Assembly (NCBI GenBank): GCA_000467715.1
Contig: AJFK01000116.1
Span: 1-64,000, forward strand
Reading direction: 5' to 3'
Length of the DNA stretch: 64,000 nt
Origin: Hysterium pulicare CBS 123377
Lineage: Eukaryota > Ascomycota > Dothideomycetes > Hysteriales > Hysteriaceae
Shown here: one piece after another, positions 46,501 to 56,446 of the stretch
Numbering within the stretch: position 1 is the stretch's first letter
Layout of the letters: each line of letters begins with the position of its first letter
The notes under the pieces: model-generated
The model's database searches: none
Told to the model about the DNA's origin: nothing
Seen by the model: the letters and a program-made list of their open reading frames with translations, nothing else
Translations under genes and position numbers: made by a program

Positions 46501-47166
46501 ACCCGTGGCCAAGCTGGTCTCCCCGACAAAATCACCGAGGTCTCCCGTCACTTCCAGACTACATGGGGTACGGCTGTGGCCGAGGTCGCGGAGAATACGT
46601 ACCTAGAGAGTGACGCTGAGGGGAATTTGATGGTCTTATATAGAGATCCGAATGGTGTCACGGCTGATGATAGAAGGAGGCTAAATGTTACTTCGGAAAT
46701 GTTACTCGGCGAGATGGTGAATAGGATCCGCAGAATTGATGTCGCGACTGCGCCTGATGCTCCAGTTATTCCTCGAGCATTCTTGGCTACTGTAAGGACA
46801 TTCCCCTTCCCTCCCTCTCCAATCACCTGGGGCGCCCCAAAGGATATTTACTGACCCTTTCTATAGATTGAAGGCTCACTCTACCTCTTCGCCCTCATTG
46901 CTCCCGATAAACAAAATCTCCTCATCACGCTCCAATCTAATCTCGCGGAACTGGTTCGGAGTCCTGGAGATGTGCCTTTCAACAAGTACCGCGCGTTCAA
47001 GAACCAAGTTAGGGAAGCGGAAGAGCCGAATCGGTTCGTGGATGGCGATCTCGTCGAACGCTTCTTGGATTGCTCGGCTGAGGAGCAGGAAGAGGCGGTT
47101 AAGGGACTAGGTGTTGATGTCGAGGAAGTGAAGGGAATGGTGGAGGCTTTGAGGCGGCTGCATTGA
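43556..47166 (+). CDS. DDB1: DNA damage-binding protein 1 (CRL4 adaptor)
   Basis: Five exons (43556-43650, 43710-44353, 44405-46290, 46345-46791, 46867-47166) give 1123 residues, close to the family's ~1140. DDB1 links CUL4 to DCAF receptors; in Neurospora the homologue (dim-8) is also needed for heterochromatin and DNA methylation. The N-terminus (YIAPIHRPSSIRHALKLNFL, then ANRLEFYT) is the start of beta-propeller A. YGLLILGETSISYYND after intron 2, the long propeller B segment and IILYSFDYPTPSKPYLT after intron 3 follow in the expected order. The C-terminal domain ends with FVDGDLVERFLD and VEALRRLH, the normal end. Intron 2 uses an uncommon GTTCGT donor, chosen because it alone restores frame across to YGLLILGE. 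Identification is secure. Confidence 0.95.
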
Positions 47167-47502
47167 GGCGGTTATCGGGAAAAGGCGAGTAGATGGCAGT
47201 CTAAGTGGGCGTCCACCATGTGACTCGAAAGCGTTATTGCATTAGCTTGGGTTAATCACTATAGGTAGCATGATTCTAGTTATAGGACTAAATTAGGATA
47301 AAACTAATTTCTCTTCTACTATGCACTGTAGTTACTGTAGTGGCATTGTGAAGGTAGCGCTTAGGGACATCAACGTCGTTGCAGTCTCTTTACCGAGCTC
47401 AAAAGTGTTGACCAAATTAGATTTACACTAATAGGGGAGGCTTGGAGAGTTGCAGCTAAAGCCATTGTTGAAGGTTGGCATGATGGGTAATGGAACGGTA
47501 CC
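47167..47502. other. DDB1 3' flank, AT-rich
   Basis: Directly after the DDB1 stop the DNA becomes AT-richer. It holds the DDB1 3' UTR and terminator, though I see no clear poly(A) signal. Scattered short stretches resemble the following repeat, so the repeated tract may begin slightly earlier. Confidence 0.45.
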
Positions 47503-47950
47503 GTTATGCCGCATATCGCATTTGGGCTTTGGGAAATGCACTAAATACAGGTCACAGCCGGATGTGGAGTCCGGCAGTATACTTCTGTCTCCTCGCTACT
47601 TTAGAGAAGACCTTTAGAGTTTAGAAAAATCTAGGTTTACTTAAATCTCGATAGTGGTGAAGCGTTATGCTGCATATCACATTTGAGCTTGGGGAAACAT
47701 ACTGAAGGGAGGTCGCATCCGGACCGCGACTGCAGCAGTGGAAGCTGTTTAGATGGTGATATTCTAAGTTAGGTAAAGAGAGATTTTAGATAGAAAAAAA
47801 TTGAAAAAAATTGAAAAAAATTAGACTATATAATGAATAATGGTATTAAGCTGCACAGCACATTTAGACATTGGAGAGCAGGTTGAATAGAGGTGCCAGC
47901 CGGATGGAGAGCATGAGAGTAGATAACTCTAAGGAGGCACGTTCTAGAAA
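47503..47950. repeat. Three-copy diverged tandem repeat, ~160-180 bp unit
   Basis: Units begin near 47503, 47664 and 47843 with a shared head: gttatgccgcatatcgcattt, gttatgctgcatatcacattt and gtattaagctgcacagcacattt. Each head is followed, in order, by a gctttggga/gcttgggga/cattggaga block, a aggtcacagccgga/aggtcgcatccgga/ggtgccagccgga block, and an A-rich tail with ttagaaaa- or tagaaaa-like sequence. Spacing is 161 and 179 bp. Divergence between copies is about 30-40% by eye. No coding capacity or known element family is recognised. The copies lie between the 3' ends of DDB1 and the F-box-like gene. Confidence 0.75.
47793..47822. repeat. Ten-base A-rich minisatellite
   Basis: Three near-perfect copies of ttgaaaaaaa lie in the A-rich tail of the second ~170 bp unit. 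The other units have a less regular A-rich tail. Confidence 0.85.
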
Positions 47951-47953
47951 ATT

Positions 47954-47990
47954 AAGAAAAGAGAAAATATATATATCATCTCTTTTTCTT
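47954..47990. repeat. AT-rich imperfect inverted repeat
   Basis: aagaaaagag at 47954 pairs, apart from one extra A/T pair, with ctctttttctt at 47980, across a loop containing atatatatat. It lies at the right edge of the tandem repeat tract and could form a cruciform or hairpin. It may serve as a terminator-like structure or be chance in AT-rich DNA. Confidence 0.5.
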
Positions 47991-48168
47991 ATTATATCTA
48001 AGAGTATTAGAAGTAAAAATGAAGAGTGCACTTTTTATTCAGTATTCTTAGCTAGTTATAGGGTCAACGCTACCTCATTACTACCCTTTTCCCATCTACC
48101 TTATTCTCTACAATCTAGAATACACAAATCCTTTTTCCATCCCACTTCTATCGGCAACCACGAACTTA

Positions 48169-49749
48169 CTACTGCTGAGTCCAGCCATAGGGCTGCATAG
48201 GGCTGTAACCGCCCTGAGCGTAAGCATTGCCCATGGGCGCGAAGGTGCCCTGGATATAATTACCTTGGGAATACCCTTGCCCACTGGCAACAGGCCCCAA
48301 TCCAGGAGGGAGGACAGCTCGGACGGCTGGGCTTGCTTGGTAGGTAAAACTACCAATATGTCCGTATCCATAGTGACCTTGTTGCCAATTTCCGCGCCTC
48401 TGATTCTTGCCCCTCCGTCCTCCGCGCTTCTTCTGCTTGCCATTATGCTGAATGCTCGTGATATGCTCCAATGGATTCAACTGGTACCGCTCACGAGCCT
48501 CCTTGTGTAGTGGGTTCTCAGGCTGGAGATTAGAGCCCTGAAGGTGCTTGTAATGTGATGCCATTCGCTCAAGCATCTCGCCATCGACTGCTTCGGGCTG
48601 AACAAGATCATGCAAAGACATTGAAGATATCTGTGAATTGAGTGGAAGGCGGGGATGGCATTGGTAGAAATCCGGGTCGCCTGGAGTAAGCTTGCGTAAG
48701 TAGATTGAACACCAGAGGTCCTGCTCGGACTGAGGCATCTGCCATGACAGAGCACAGTCGTTTGGCAAGAGAGCCATGAACTCTCGCATGAAAGTGTGAA
48801 GGGGTGCGTGGTCCTCAAGTTCCTCCGTGAGAAGGCCCTCTGTTTCCTCGAACACAGGAACACCGGCCCTCACCATGTGGACGTTAACGCTCTCCAGAGT
48901 CGGAAGAAGACTGCCTAAGTGATATGACAGCAGTCCCGGTACGTTTGAGACTTCCACATCGTGATCAGCCATGATGACCAGACGTAGGCGGCGGGGAAAG
49001 TGATTGCGGGCCAGATCCATGAGGGCATTCTGGCCGTGGATCTGACGGCCGTGGCGGGTGTCAAAGACAACTGTGAAGACATTCTCCTCGTATAGAAAGC
49101 GGACAGCATCTTTATAGTTCTGACGACTGAGCTCGAGGACGCTGACACCCAGCGCAGGCTTCGGAAATGATATCAGAATGTTAGAGCCATCGTGCGAATT
49201 GACAACGATGGGCTCCGAAGAAACAAGGGCCTTCTTGTAGACGCTGTTGCGAACTTCTCCAGGCAGATCGTTGAAACGCAAGATGGTCCCGCATTGATGC
49301 CCAGTTGCACCAGGAATAAAGTCAAGGGCTTCGGCTCGGAGGTATGGGCTAGCACTGGCGATGTAGTGCCTAATGCGTTTTGGTCCACGAATGCCTTCCA
49401 TGGAGCCGGTCACAATATGTTCCTTCCGGCCTGGTACAAAGCTAGGTGAATCTGGCCAAAGGATGGAGGAGTTGGCTGCGACGCGCTCGTTAGTACCAAG
49501 TTGAAAGACGGGAGAGTCAGGGCGAAGAATACCTAAGCCAGCAGCAATATGTCCCTGGCGGCTAATTTGAGACTTAGGAGAGTATGGGTGGCCATCGAAA
49601 GTGTCGGACAGGGGGTGGCTCTCCCGACCGGGTTCAAATGAGGGTGATTCTGGACGTAGAATAGTAGTGGGAGTTAATGGAGGAGTTGGGTAGAACTGGT
49701 AAGCACCTGGAGCTGGTATGGCCCACATTGGACCAGCGGTGTAACTCAT
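48169..49749 (-). CDS. Unidentified protein with F-box/2EXR-like segment and Pro-rich repeats
   Basis: A single exon of 526 residues, taking the ATG at 49749 (MSYTAGPMWAIPAPG); the frame stays open upstream but has no better ATG. Residues ~30-150 contain four degenerate units of the type I-L-R-P-D/E-S-P-x-F-x-P-G (ILRPESPSFEPG, ILRPDSPVFQLG, ILWPDSPSFVPG, YLRAEALDFIPG). Near 155-180 comes RFNDLPGEVRNSVYKKAL, an LPxExRxxIY pattern typical of fungal F-box-like/2EXR domains, then SRQNYKDAVRFLYEENVFTVVFD, the usual continuation. Residues ~440-460 are very basic (KQKKRGGRRGKNQRR), followed by a Gly/Tyr/Gln-rich tail reminiscent of RNA-binding low-complexity sequence. Function is unknown; an adaptor in a Skp1-type ligase is one guess. 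Coding status is strong because of the long clean frame. Confidence 0.8.
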   Translation of the reverse strand: MSYTAGPMWAIPAPGAYQFYPTPPLTPTTILRPESPSFEPGRESHPLSDTFDGHPYSPKSQISRQGHIAAGLGILRPDSPVFQLGTNERVAANSSILWPDSPSFVPGRKEHIVTGSMEGIRGPKRIRHYIASASPYLRAEALDFIPGATGHQCGTILRFNDLPGEVRNSVYKKALVSSEPIVVNSHDGSNILISFPKPALGVSVLELSRQNYKDAVRFLYEENVFTVVFDTRHGRQIHGQNALMDLARNHFPRRLRLVIMADHDVEVSNVPGLLSYHLGSLLPTLESVNVHMVRAGVPVFEETEGLLTEELEDHAPLHTFMREFMALLPNDCALSWQMPQSEQDLWCSIYLRKLTPGDPDFYQCHPRLPLNSQISSMSLHDLVQPEAVDGEMLERMASHYKHLQGSNLQPENPLHKEARERYQLNPLEHITSIQHNGKQKKRGGRRGKNQRRGNWQQGHYGYGHIGSFTYQASPAVRAVLPPGLGPVASGQGYSQGNYIQGTFAPMGNAYAQGGYSPMQPYGWTQQ

Positions 49750-50715
49750 GGCGAGCTGTGTTCGTAGAGTTGGGAAACCAGATCGTGGATGTAAGAACAA
49801 TTCGTGTTGTGCGTGAACAGACAACAAGTCGCGGTGTGAGATGGTGGATGTTAGGTTGTTCGTGAGCGTGGTTTGTGTTGAAAACAAAGGGATGGGCGAA
49901 GGGAGCAACTGTGTTTGGGAATTTTTTTCAGTGAAACTGTAGAAACGAGACGAAATGGGTCAGCACGTCACTGAGAGAGTTTCGCCCGTGAGTTACCGTG
50001 CCGACGCGACTGGAAAAGAGTGAATGCTGTTCGGCTGCGTTCTTACCCCTTCCTCTACAATGCTGATGTAAGCGCGTCAACATTGAATACAAAGCAGATA
50101 GGCCACAAACCTTTTCCCAGAACAAAACTGATGGCCAAACAAGGCCGCAAACAGTTATTGAAGTGACGATAGCCCTGCGAGCGACTGAAGAATGCGGCAG
50201 ATAAGAAATCTCTGCGGTAGTGAAAAGGGTTGATAATCAATAGAGGAGCATGCAGATAGTAACGAGAAGCGGTCAGAAGTACAGATAAGACTAAAAGATC
50301 AGAAGTTAAAACTCCAGACAGGAGAGAGAGCTGACACGTAGTGAGAAGGAAGCAGTCACCGGAGAGATGAGGGCTTCCTGCACTGAAGAGACCGGTGGAC
50401 AGAGAATATGATCTTCAGAGTTTCTAGTCTGTAGTTCGTGGCTATTGAAAACCAGGTCTGCCCGTAGAGGTGTGGACGATATAAGTCCACATGGACTATG
50501 GGGGCTTCTTGGATTGTTTCGAGCTAGTTTGTTTCATAGGGCCTCCTAGAGAGTTGTGAAACATTGCAGCTCACATGGTAAAGCTGTGAACTTATAGAGG
50601 TGAGGAAGTATTGAATAATGGTTTGGATCTGTTGATGTTAGAGTGGTCGGAAATGTGATCGGAAATCAGGCGTCCAAATACCTAAACATATGTCTACACA
50701 ATGTACAGCATCCTA
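49750..50715. other. Leader or promoter region of the F-box-like gene and 3' flank of the EamA gene
   Basis: Nearly 1 kb without a convincing ORF. From ~50240 to 50440 the + strand is purine-rich (CT-rich for the - strand gene), again marking a fungal promoter or leader. No other structure is recognised. Confidence 0.5.
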
Positions 50716-51427
50716 TCATTTCAGCACCCCGTCCTCATCCCCAGCATATTTACTATCATCGTCCGCATCCTTGACGCTGTTTAACTCTAAACTCTCCCGC
50801 TCATCCCCGTCCTCGTCTCTGAACGAGTCCGTATGCGCAGCATCCGCCTCCAATAACGGCTCAATGCCAGTGGTAGCCTCAACACCAGCTTTGTTTCCCT
50901 CTTCTCTTCTCCCAATGATAACACTCCCAGCAACAAGCAGCGTAGCGCCTAACCACCACATTCCCGGCAAAGCCTCCGAAAAGATTAAGGCGCCCAGTAT
51001 GGCTGTAATCATGAAATTGGCGGAGGTGTTAATAACGCTAACGCGAACGGTTGAAGTAGCGAGAGTAAGCGCTCTAGTAAACAGTCCCCACATAATGGCG
51101 TTGAATATAAGGTTGAGGGCGAAAAAGAGCTGCAGTAAGTTAGAAGATTGACCGTTGTTGGGAGGTTACACCACATACACCGCGGATGAGGAATTCAACG
51201 ATTTTATTAGAAGGGCTGAGGTCTAGTCCTCTAGAGATTGTGCTTGCCCATGAGGTTGTGAGCTCCGTCGTAGTCCTGAGAAATATGTCCAGTCAGTGTC
51301 AAGGTCGAGACGATTGACGTTCAAGTGACTGAACTTACAGCTTGGCGAAGACTCCATTAAATGCGGCACATGCTCCACTTGCAATGGCCAGAATTAGCCA
51401 TATTGGCCTTGGTTTTGCATCCGCCAT
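50716..51427 (-). CDS. EamA/DMT-type membrane protein, TMEM42-like
   Basis: Three exons (51339-51427, 51179-51275, 50716-51129) give 199 residues. The N-terminus begins MADAKPRPIWLILAIASGACAAFNGVFAKL, the first helix of a drug/metabolite-transporter fold, followed by a short loop, LFFALNLIFNAIMWGLFTRAL, SVINTSANFMITAILGALIF and WWLGATLLVAGSVII, making four or five membrane segments: one EamA unit instead of the usual two. That size and motif set fit the TMEM42 family. The last ~55 residues are acidic and hydrophilic (DEDGDERESLEL). Substrate and location are unknown. Introns are 63 and 49 nt; donors GTAAGT and GTATGT keep frame. Confidence 0.88.
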
Positions 51428-52156
51428 GGGAAATCTGTGGAGTATCTGAATGATTCCAAGGGGGAGATCTTGTAGATGGGAGTTGAGGTTGCTCGCCAGA
51501 CATGGGAGGGAGAGACGCTTAACGCTTTTGGTCTAGCATCTTAGTGATGGTATACTCAACACAGAAGAAATATACCACACCAGCGAGTGGTTCAAGACTT
51601 GACTTTGTTCAGTCGCGTTTCTTTGTTCGTGCAATGCAACGTCTAGGACAGGGTATTGAACATTTGCAGGAAAGACCATGGCCAGTAATATTGGCATGGA
51701 ACATTACAGCACGTCAAATGACCGAAAGGTGAACAACGTCGCGTTCCTAAGTTGAGCTGGTTAGACTATCACTATACGCATTCGGTGGGAAGAGTGGGAA
51801 GCTCTTGGATGAACAGCCAACCGAGCACTGCACTTTTTTAAGACTTTGAGGGATTCATATAGCCCCAGCGCAGATCTAGAATACATGAACCCCATGAGAG
51901 CTCGATCACCAACAGAAACTCCGATCCCCATGCCATAAGAAACGCCTAGAGCAACCTCCCAGTAATCTAGTATCCGTGGAAAGATTGCCAAACTAGCCTA
52001 AACGCCATGTATCTATAATCATCAATGCGATCAGTCATAAGGTTGGACGATTAGAAAGATCTTTTGCGCAGGCATACGTCGCCGTGTTGGACTTTCGGAA
52101 CGATTCCAGTCTTAACCACACATATATGAAAGATCCTGTTCCAGAGACACATGTCT
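51428..52156. other. Intergenic, small ORFs only
   Basis: This contains the EamA promoter and the 3' flank of TFIIA gamma. A 76-codon ATG frame on - (51761-51991) starts with an almost protein-like stretch (DYWEVALGVSYGMGIGVSVGD) but matches nothing I know. A 62-codon frame on + (51544-51732) is equally unsupported. Confidence 0.4.
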
Positions 52157-52601
52157 CTAAACCTCGCCAGGACGCTTGGTGTTGCAGCTAACGATTTTTA
52201 CTGTATCTGCGTGTATCGAGTTCGTGTTGTCCAGTTTGAAGTTTATATCTTTGATAATGAACGTCCAGACTTCGTCGCAGAATCGGTATGTATCAAGATG
52301 GCCCTGTGAAGTAAGAAGGTGAGCAAGCGCAACGGATTAACAAGATGATCCGTTACAAGTGTACCTTGAAAGTTAACCGCGCTTTGACCTTATCCGCCAA
52401 TACCTCAGCAACCGCTTTGTCGAAGTTTGCGAGTATCTTCATGGCCAACTGAGGCTCAATCCGCTGGTCAGTGATGAGAGAATCAAGCGTGTCCGTGAGC
52501 GAACCGCCCAGGCTACAGAGTGTTAATACATGCTTTGTTCTTTGGAACGACAATCAGTACCTGCTTCGCCGGTAAAGCTCGTAGTACTTGGTATCCGCCA
52601 T
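52157..52601 (-). CDS. TOA2: Transcription initiation factor IIA small (gamma) subunit
   Basis: Three exons (52561-52601, 52365-52512, 52157-52303) give 111 residues, the usual size. With TOA1 it stabilises TBP on the promoter for RNA polymerase II. The N-terminal four-helix part is clear ([22 protein letters not shown], then [22 protein letters not shown]), as is the C-terminal beta-barrel ([22 protein letters not shown], then DINFKL and VKIVSCNTK). Introns fall after YRRS and LTFK; the first acceptor is TGTAG. The gene is divergent from VMA16 with 243 bp between ATGs. Identification is secure even though the short exons could easily be missed. Confidence 0.96.
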
Positions 52602-52844
52602 GACTGTTCAAGCGGTAGCAATCTTCAGACGTAGGAGTTGAAGGCGAAGCAGGTGGGTTGTCAGGTAGATGGTGGGTTGGTGAGTGGAAGTGGCGGTTGA
52701 GGTGTTGAGGCGTCCGCAGCTTACCTAACAACCTCCGCGCTAACGGCTTAATCCGCATCATCAGCTTCCGTCACTCACTGGGAGAAGCTTCAGAACCCAC
52801 CATCAATCCTCGCCATCAATCTTCTCTTCGGCCGTGCTACCAAG
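52602..52844. promoter_or_regulatory. Shared divergent promoter of TOA2 and VMA16
   Basis: A 243 bp gap separates the two start codons. The strand reading into TOA2 has a repeated acctgcttcgc/ccaccc stretch, and no TATA box is obvious. Both genes are essential housekeeping genes in yeast, so constitutive expression is expected. Confidence 0.6.
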
Positions 52845-53662
52845 ATGGTTCTCATATATGGAGCGAGTGGCTCGCTAGCTGCATTAACAGTCATTGGACT
52901 CTGTGAGTAGGAAGGAGGAGATTCGCAGGCAGCTACTGATTGCAACTTAGATATGCTTTTTAATGGGGAGGGCGAAGCTTTTAACGTGCGCACCATATTG
53001 TCCCCTCTCTTCCATACCTACTGAACATCCCTTCTTCAGGTCGGCCAATTCCTAGAGAGCGTGTCACCGTATATTTGGGCAGATATAGGGATAGGACTTT
53101 GCATAGGATTATCGGTTGTAGGAGCTGCATGGTACTGCTATCTTGACAGGATGCCTCAAAGCCAACTTACGCTGATTGAACCATCTTAGGGGTATATTCA
53201 CGACCGGTGTTTCCATCCTCGGCGGAGGTGTCAAGGCACCACGGATAAGAACAAAGAACCTCATCTCGATCATTTTCTGCGAAGTCGTTGCCATCTACGG
53301 CGTCATCATAGGCATCATTCTCTCATCCAAACTCGATTCCGTCTCCGATCCCGAATTACTATATTCCGCGCGTAGTTACTACACTGGATTCTCTCTATTC
53401 TGGGCTGGAATAACGGTGGGCATGTGCAACTTGATTTGCGGTGTGTCCGTGGGAATCAATGGAAGCAGTGCTGCCCTAGCAGATGCTGCAGATCCAACCC
53501 TGTACGAAACTGCTATACAACCCGCAAAGAACAAAGGCTAACCCGCTCGATTCTAGATTTGTCAAAATCCTCGTCGTCGAAATCTTTAGCTCCGTCCTGG
53601 GCTTGTTCGGACTCATTATTGGGCTACTGGTACAAGGCAATGCCCCGGTGTTCGGTGATTAA
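52845..53662 (+). CDS. VMA16: V-type H+-ATPase proteolipid subunit c''
   Basis: Five exons (52845-52902, 52951-52985, 53040-53131, 53190-53501, 53557-53662) give 200 residues. It is the c'' proteolipid in the V0 rotor that carries protons into vacuoles and other acidic compartments. Visible in order: a first helix [22 protein letters not shown]; then [42 protein letters not shown], the c''-type hairpin; then [20 protein letters not shown] with the proton-carrying Glu; then [48 protein letters not shown], with the second helix-borne Glu. The second exon is only 35 nt. A frame reading through the last intron gives a false end, so the spliced form (ADPTL joined to [10 protein letters not shown]) is preferred. 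Identification is secure. The 330 bp after it is 3' flank and leader, with nothing recognised. Confidence 0.96.
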
Positions 53663-53992
53663 GACTGGGTGTTCTCACTGAGTGTGAAATTTAAACCATG
53701 ACCGAATGTGTAGAAATTCGGGAGTTCAGGTAGATTCGATATGCAGGATAGTCAGTCGTGGAAGTTCGTACTTGAGCTGGAGTTGCAGCATTTGACAAAA
53801 CATATTTCCTAGTTTGTATATATGGGCCTTGTAGTATGCATGTATCATGAAGATATCGACAATTAATCCATATGAATATTTATGACTTTTCAATGTGTTA
53901 GGGCAAGTTCAAGAACTGTGGTCCAAGCTCACGTAGCATCACCAGGACCGCGTATCTCCGCAATCCCACCCTTTCTATTCCCTACCTACATC

Positions 53993-56446
53993 ATGAGCAA
54001 TAGCAAGCTAAAGGCCGCAATACTCATCATATCTGAGACTGCATCACAAGACCCATCATCAGATAAGTCCACGGCAATTCTTCAAGATGTCTTCGACAAT
54101 TTGGGCAAAGACCAATGGGATGTCTCGGTAAAGCAGATCGTTCCAGACAGCATCCTGGAGATCCAACAATTCGTCCAACGATGGACAGATCGGGAAGATG
54201 CAGTCAACCTAATCATTACCAGTGGTGGCACTGGTTTTGCGGTTAAGGACCAAACACCGGAGGTAAATCAATTAATATCAATCATCACTTAACTCTAGTA
54301 CATGGCTGATAGCAGGCCAAAAGGCAATATCGCCTCTTATACAAAGACAAGCGCCTGGATTAGTGTGAGCAATTTAACAAATCTTCAATGGTTCAACTCT
54401 TCACCGCTAATGCAAAAATGGTCTAGACATGGCATGCTTGCAGCCTCTTTATCCGTGACTCCATGTCAGCTTGGTTTCTCCCACATCGAAACCGTATGCT
54501 TACTAGCTTAGTTGCTCTTATGTCAAGACCAGTAGCTGGTGTTCGAAAGAAAACTCTTATCCTTACTTTACCTGGATCACCAAAAGGTGCTAAGGAAAAT
54601 TTGGAGGCAGTCTTGAAGTTGTTACCTCATGCTTGTATCCAAGCTGCAGGTGCTGATTCTCGTTCTATTCATGCCGGCGGAGTAAAGAAGCTTGAGGCTG
54701 ATGCTGGAGTCGCTTCCGGCTCTGCAATGGTCTTAGGCTCCAAATCAGAAGGTATTTAGTTGCTTCTCAACATTTTCTATGCTATGAAGCGCTGGAGAAT
54801 ATTCCTGTTGCTATATCTGAAACTTGGCATTGCTCAAATGTTCATGACTGAATTGATTTACAGCAGACGGCCACCACCACCATCATCATAGCCACGGACA
54901 TGGCCACGGCCACTCTCATGGTCATGGTAGCCATAATATTCCAAAGGCTCACACGAATCCCGAAGATCATCCCCAGTCAAATGACCCGAATGCCGGCCCA
55001 ACGCTCAGGTACCGGTCATCACCGTATCCGATGCTATCTGTGCCTGATGCATTGAAGTTGATCTCGGATAATACGCCTCTACCAAAAGTTCAGAATGTCG
55101 CCGTAGACATGGCTTTGGGTGGTTCTGTCCTAGCTGAAGACGTGAAAGCTACAGAGTCTGTTCCAGCATTTCGAGCAAGCATTGTTGACGGCTATGCGGT
55201 AAGCCAGGTCTTGTTCATCTCAAAAGGTCGGTTATCATAGCAAACGTGACACTGATATCCTTCCGACAGGTCAGAATACCCAAGGCTGGAAAGTTTGCAA
55301 AGGGCGTGTATCCTGTAGCTCTCGTCTCTCATGCACAAGCCAGTGATGTAGCAGAACTGCAGGAAGGCGAAATTGCGCGCATAACTACTGGAGCACCCCT
55401 GCCTCCGGGTGCCGATTCCGTCGTGATGGTGGAAGATACTGTCCTTAAATCGAAGACAGACGATGGCAAAGAAGAAAAAGAGGTCGAGATCCTTACTGAT
55501 GAGATCAAGGCGGGCGAGAATGTTCGTGAAGTTGGCAGCGATGTCCAAGCAGGTGACTTGATCATGAAGAAGGGAGAGGGTATCACCGTGGTTGGAGGAG
55601 AATTTGGATTACTAGCTTCTGTCGGCACTGCTGAAGTATCAATTTATAAGAGACCTGTAGTGGGTGTGCTCAGTACTGGAGACGAAATCATTCCACATGA
55701 TAGACCAGGCCCGTTGAAGTTGGGAGAGGTCCGAGATACGAATAGGCCAACACTGATCACCGCTGTTCGGAGCCACAGATTCCAAGCAGTTGATTTGGGA
55801 ATCGTTTCAGACAAGTAGGTTTGATTCAAAGCTCCTCATAGTAGCCTTACTAAAACATTGCAGACCTGGAGCTTTGGAGCAAACACTTCGAGATGCGCTT
55901 CGCAAGGTCGATGTTGTGATTACCAGTGGAGGCGTATCAATGGGCGAACTTGACCTCCTCAAACCTACAGTCGAGCGCTCGCTCGGTGGGACAATACATT
56001 TTGGACGAGTGAACATGAAGCCAGGAAAGCCGACGACCTTCGCTACAGTTCCTGTTAAGAATGACTCAGGTGAACGAGTGACAAAGACTATATTCTCTTT
56101 ACCAGGCAATCCAGCCTCAGCCGTAGTAACATTTCATCTCTTCGTTTTGCCGTCATTGCACCAAACATCTGGCATCAAGCCAGTTGGATTACCGAAAGTC
56201 AAAGTCACTCTAGAAGAAGATATTGGAATGGATCCTCAGCGGCCTGAATATCATCGCGCTTTGATCATCTCGAAAGAAGATGGCTTGTTATATGCTAGTA
56301 GTACTGGAGGTCAGCGAAGCTCACGAATTGGAAGCTTTAAAGGTGCAAATGCATTACTGTGCATGCCAGCTGGCAAAGGCTCGATGAAAAAGGGCGAACG
56401 GGTTGATGCATTACTGATGGGCAAGCTTGGAGAACTAGGAGATTGA
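53993..56446 (+). CDS. cnxE: Gephyrin-type molybdenum cofactor biosynthesis protein (MogA-MoeA fusion)
   Basis: Seven exons (53993-54262, 54324-54364, 54427-54464, 54512-54751, 54864-55198, 55270-55814, 55864-56446) give 683 residues. It adenylates molybdopterin and inserts molybdate, making the cofactor for nitrate reductase, sulphite oxidase and xanthine dehydrogenase. Residues 1-190 are the G domain (KAAILIISETAS, LIITSGGTGF, TPEAISPLIQRQAPGLV, LPGSPKGAKENLEA). A linker at ~197-245 is His-rich. The E domain follows: FRASIVDGYAV, GAPLPPGADSVVM, VGVLSTGDEI, VITSGGVSMGE, KPGKPTTFA and LPGNPASAVVTF, all near canonical. Exons 2 and 3 are only 41 and 38 nt. An upstream in-frame ATG at 53882 would add 37 residues without an obvious signal; 53993 gives the usual start. 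The acceptor of exon 5 is CAGCAG and could be used at either position. Confidence 0.95.

Noticed and set aside
47503-47950. CRISPR array
   Set aside because: The repeated heads are too diverged, the units are 160-180 bp with no fixed spacer pattern, and the genome is eukaryotic.
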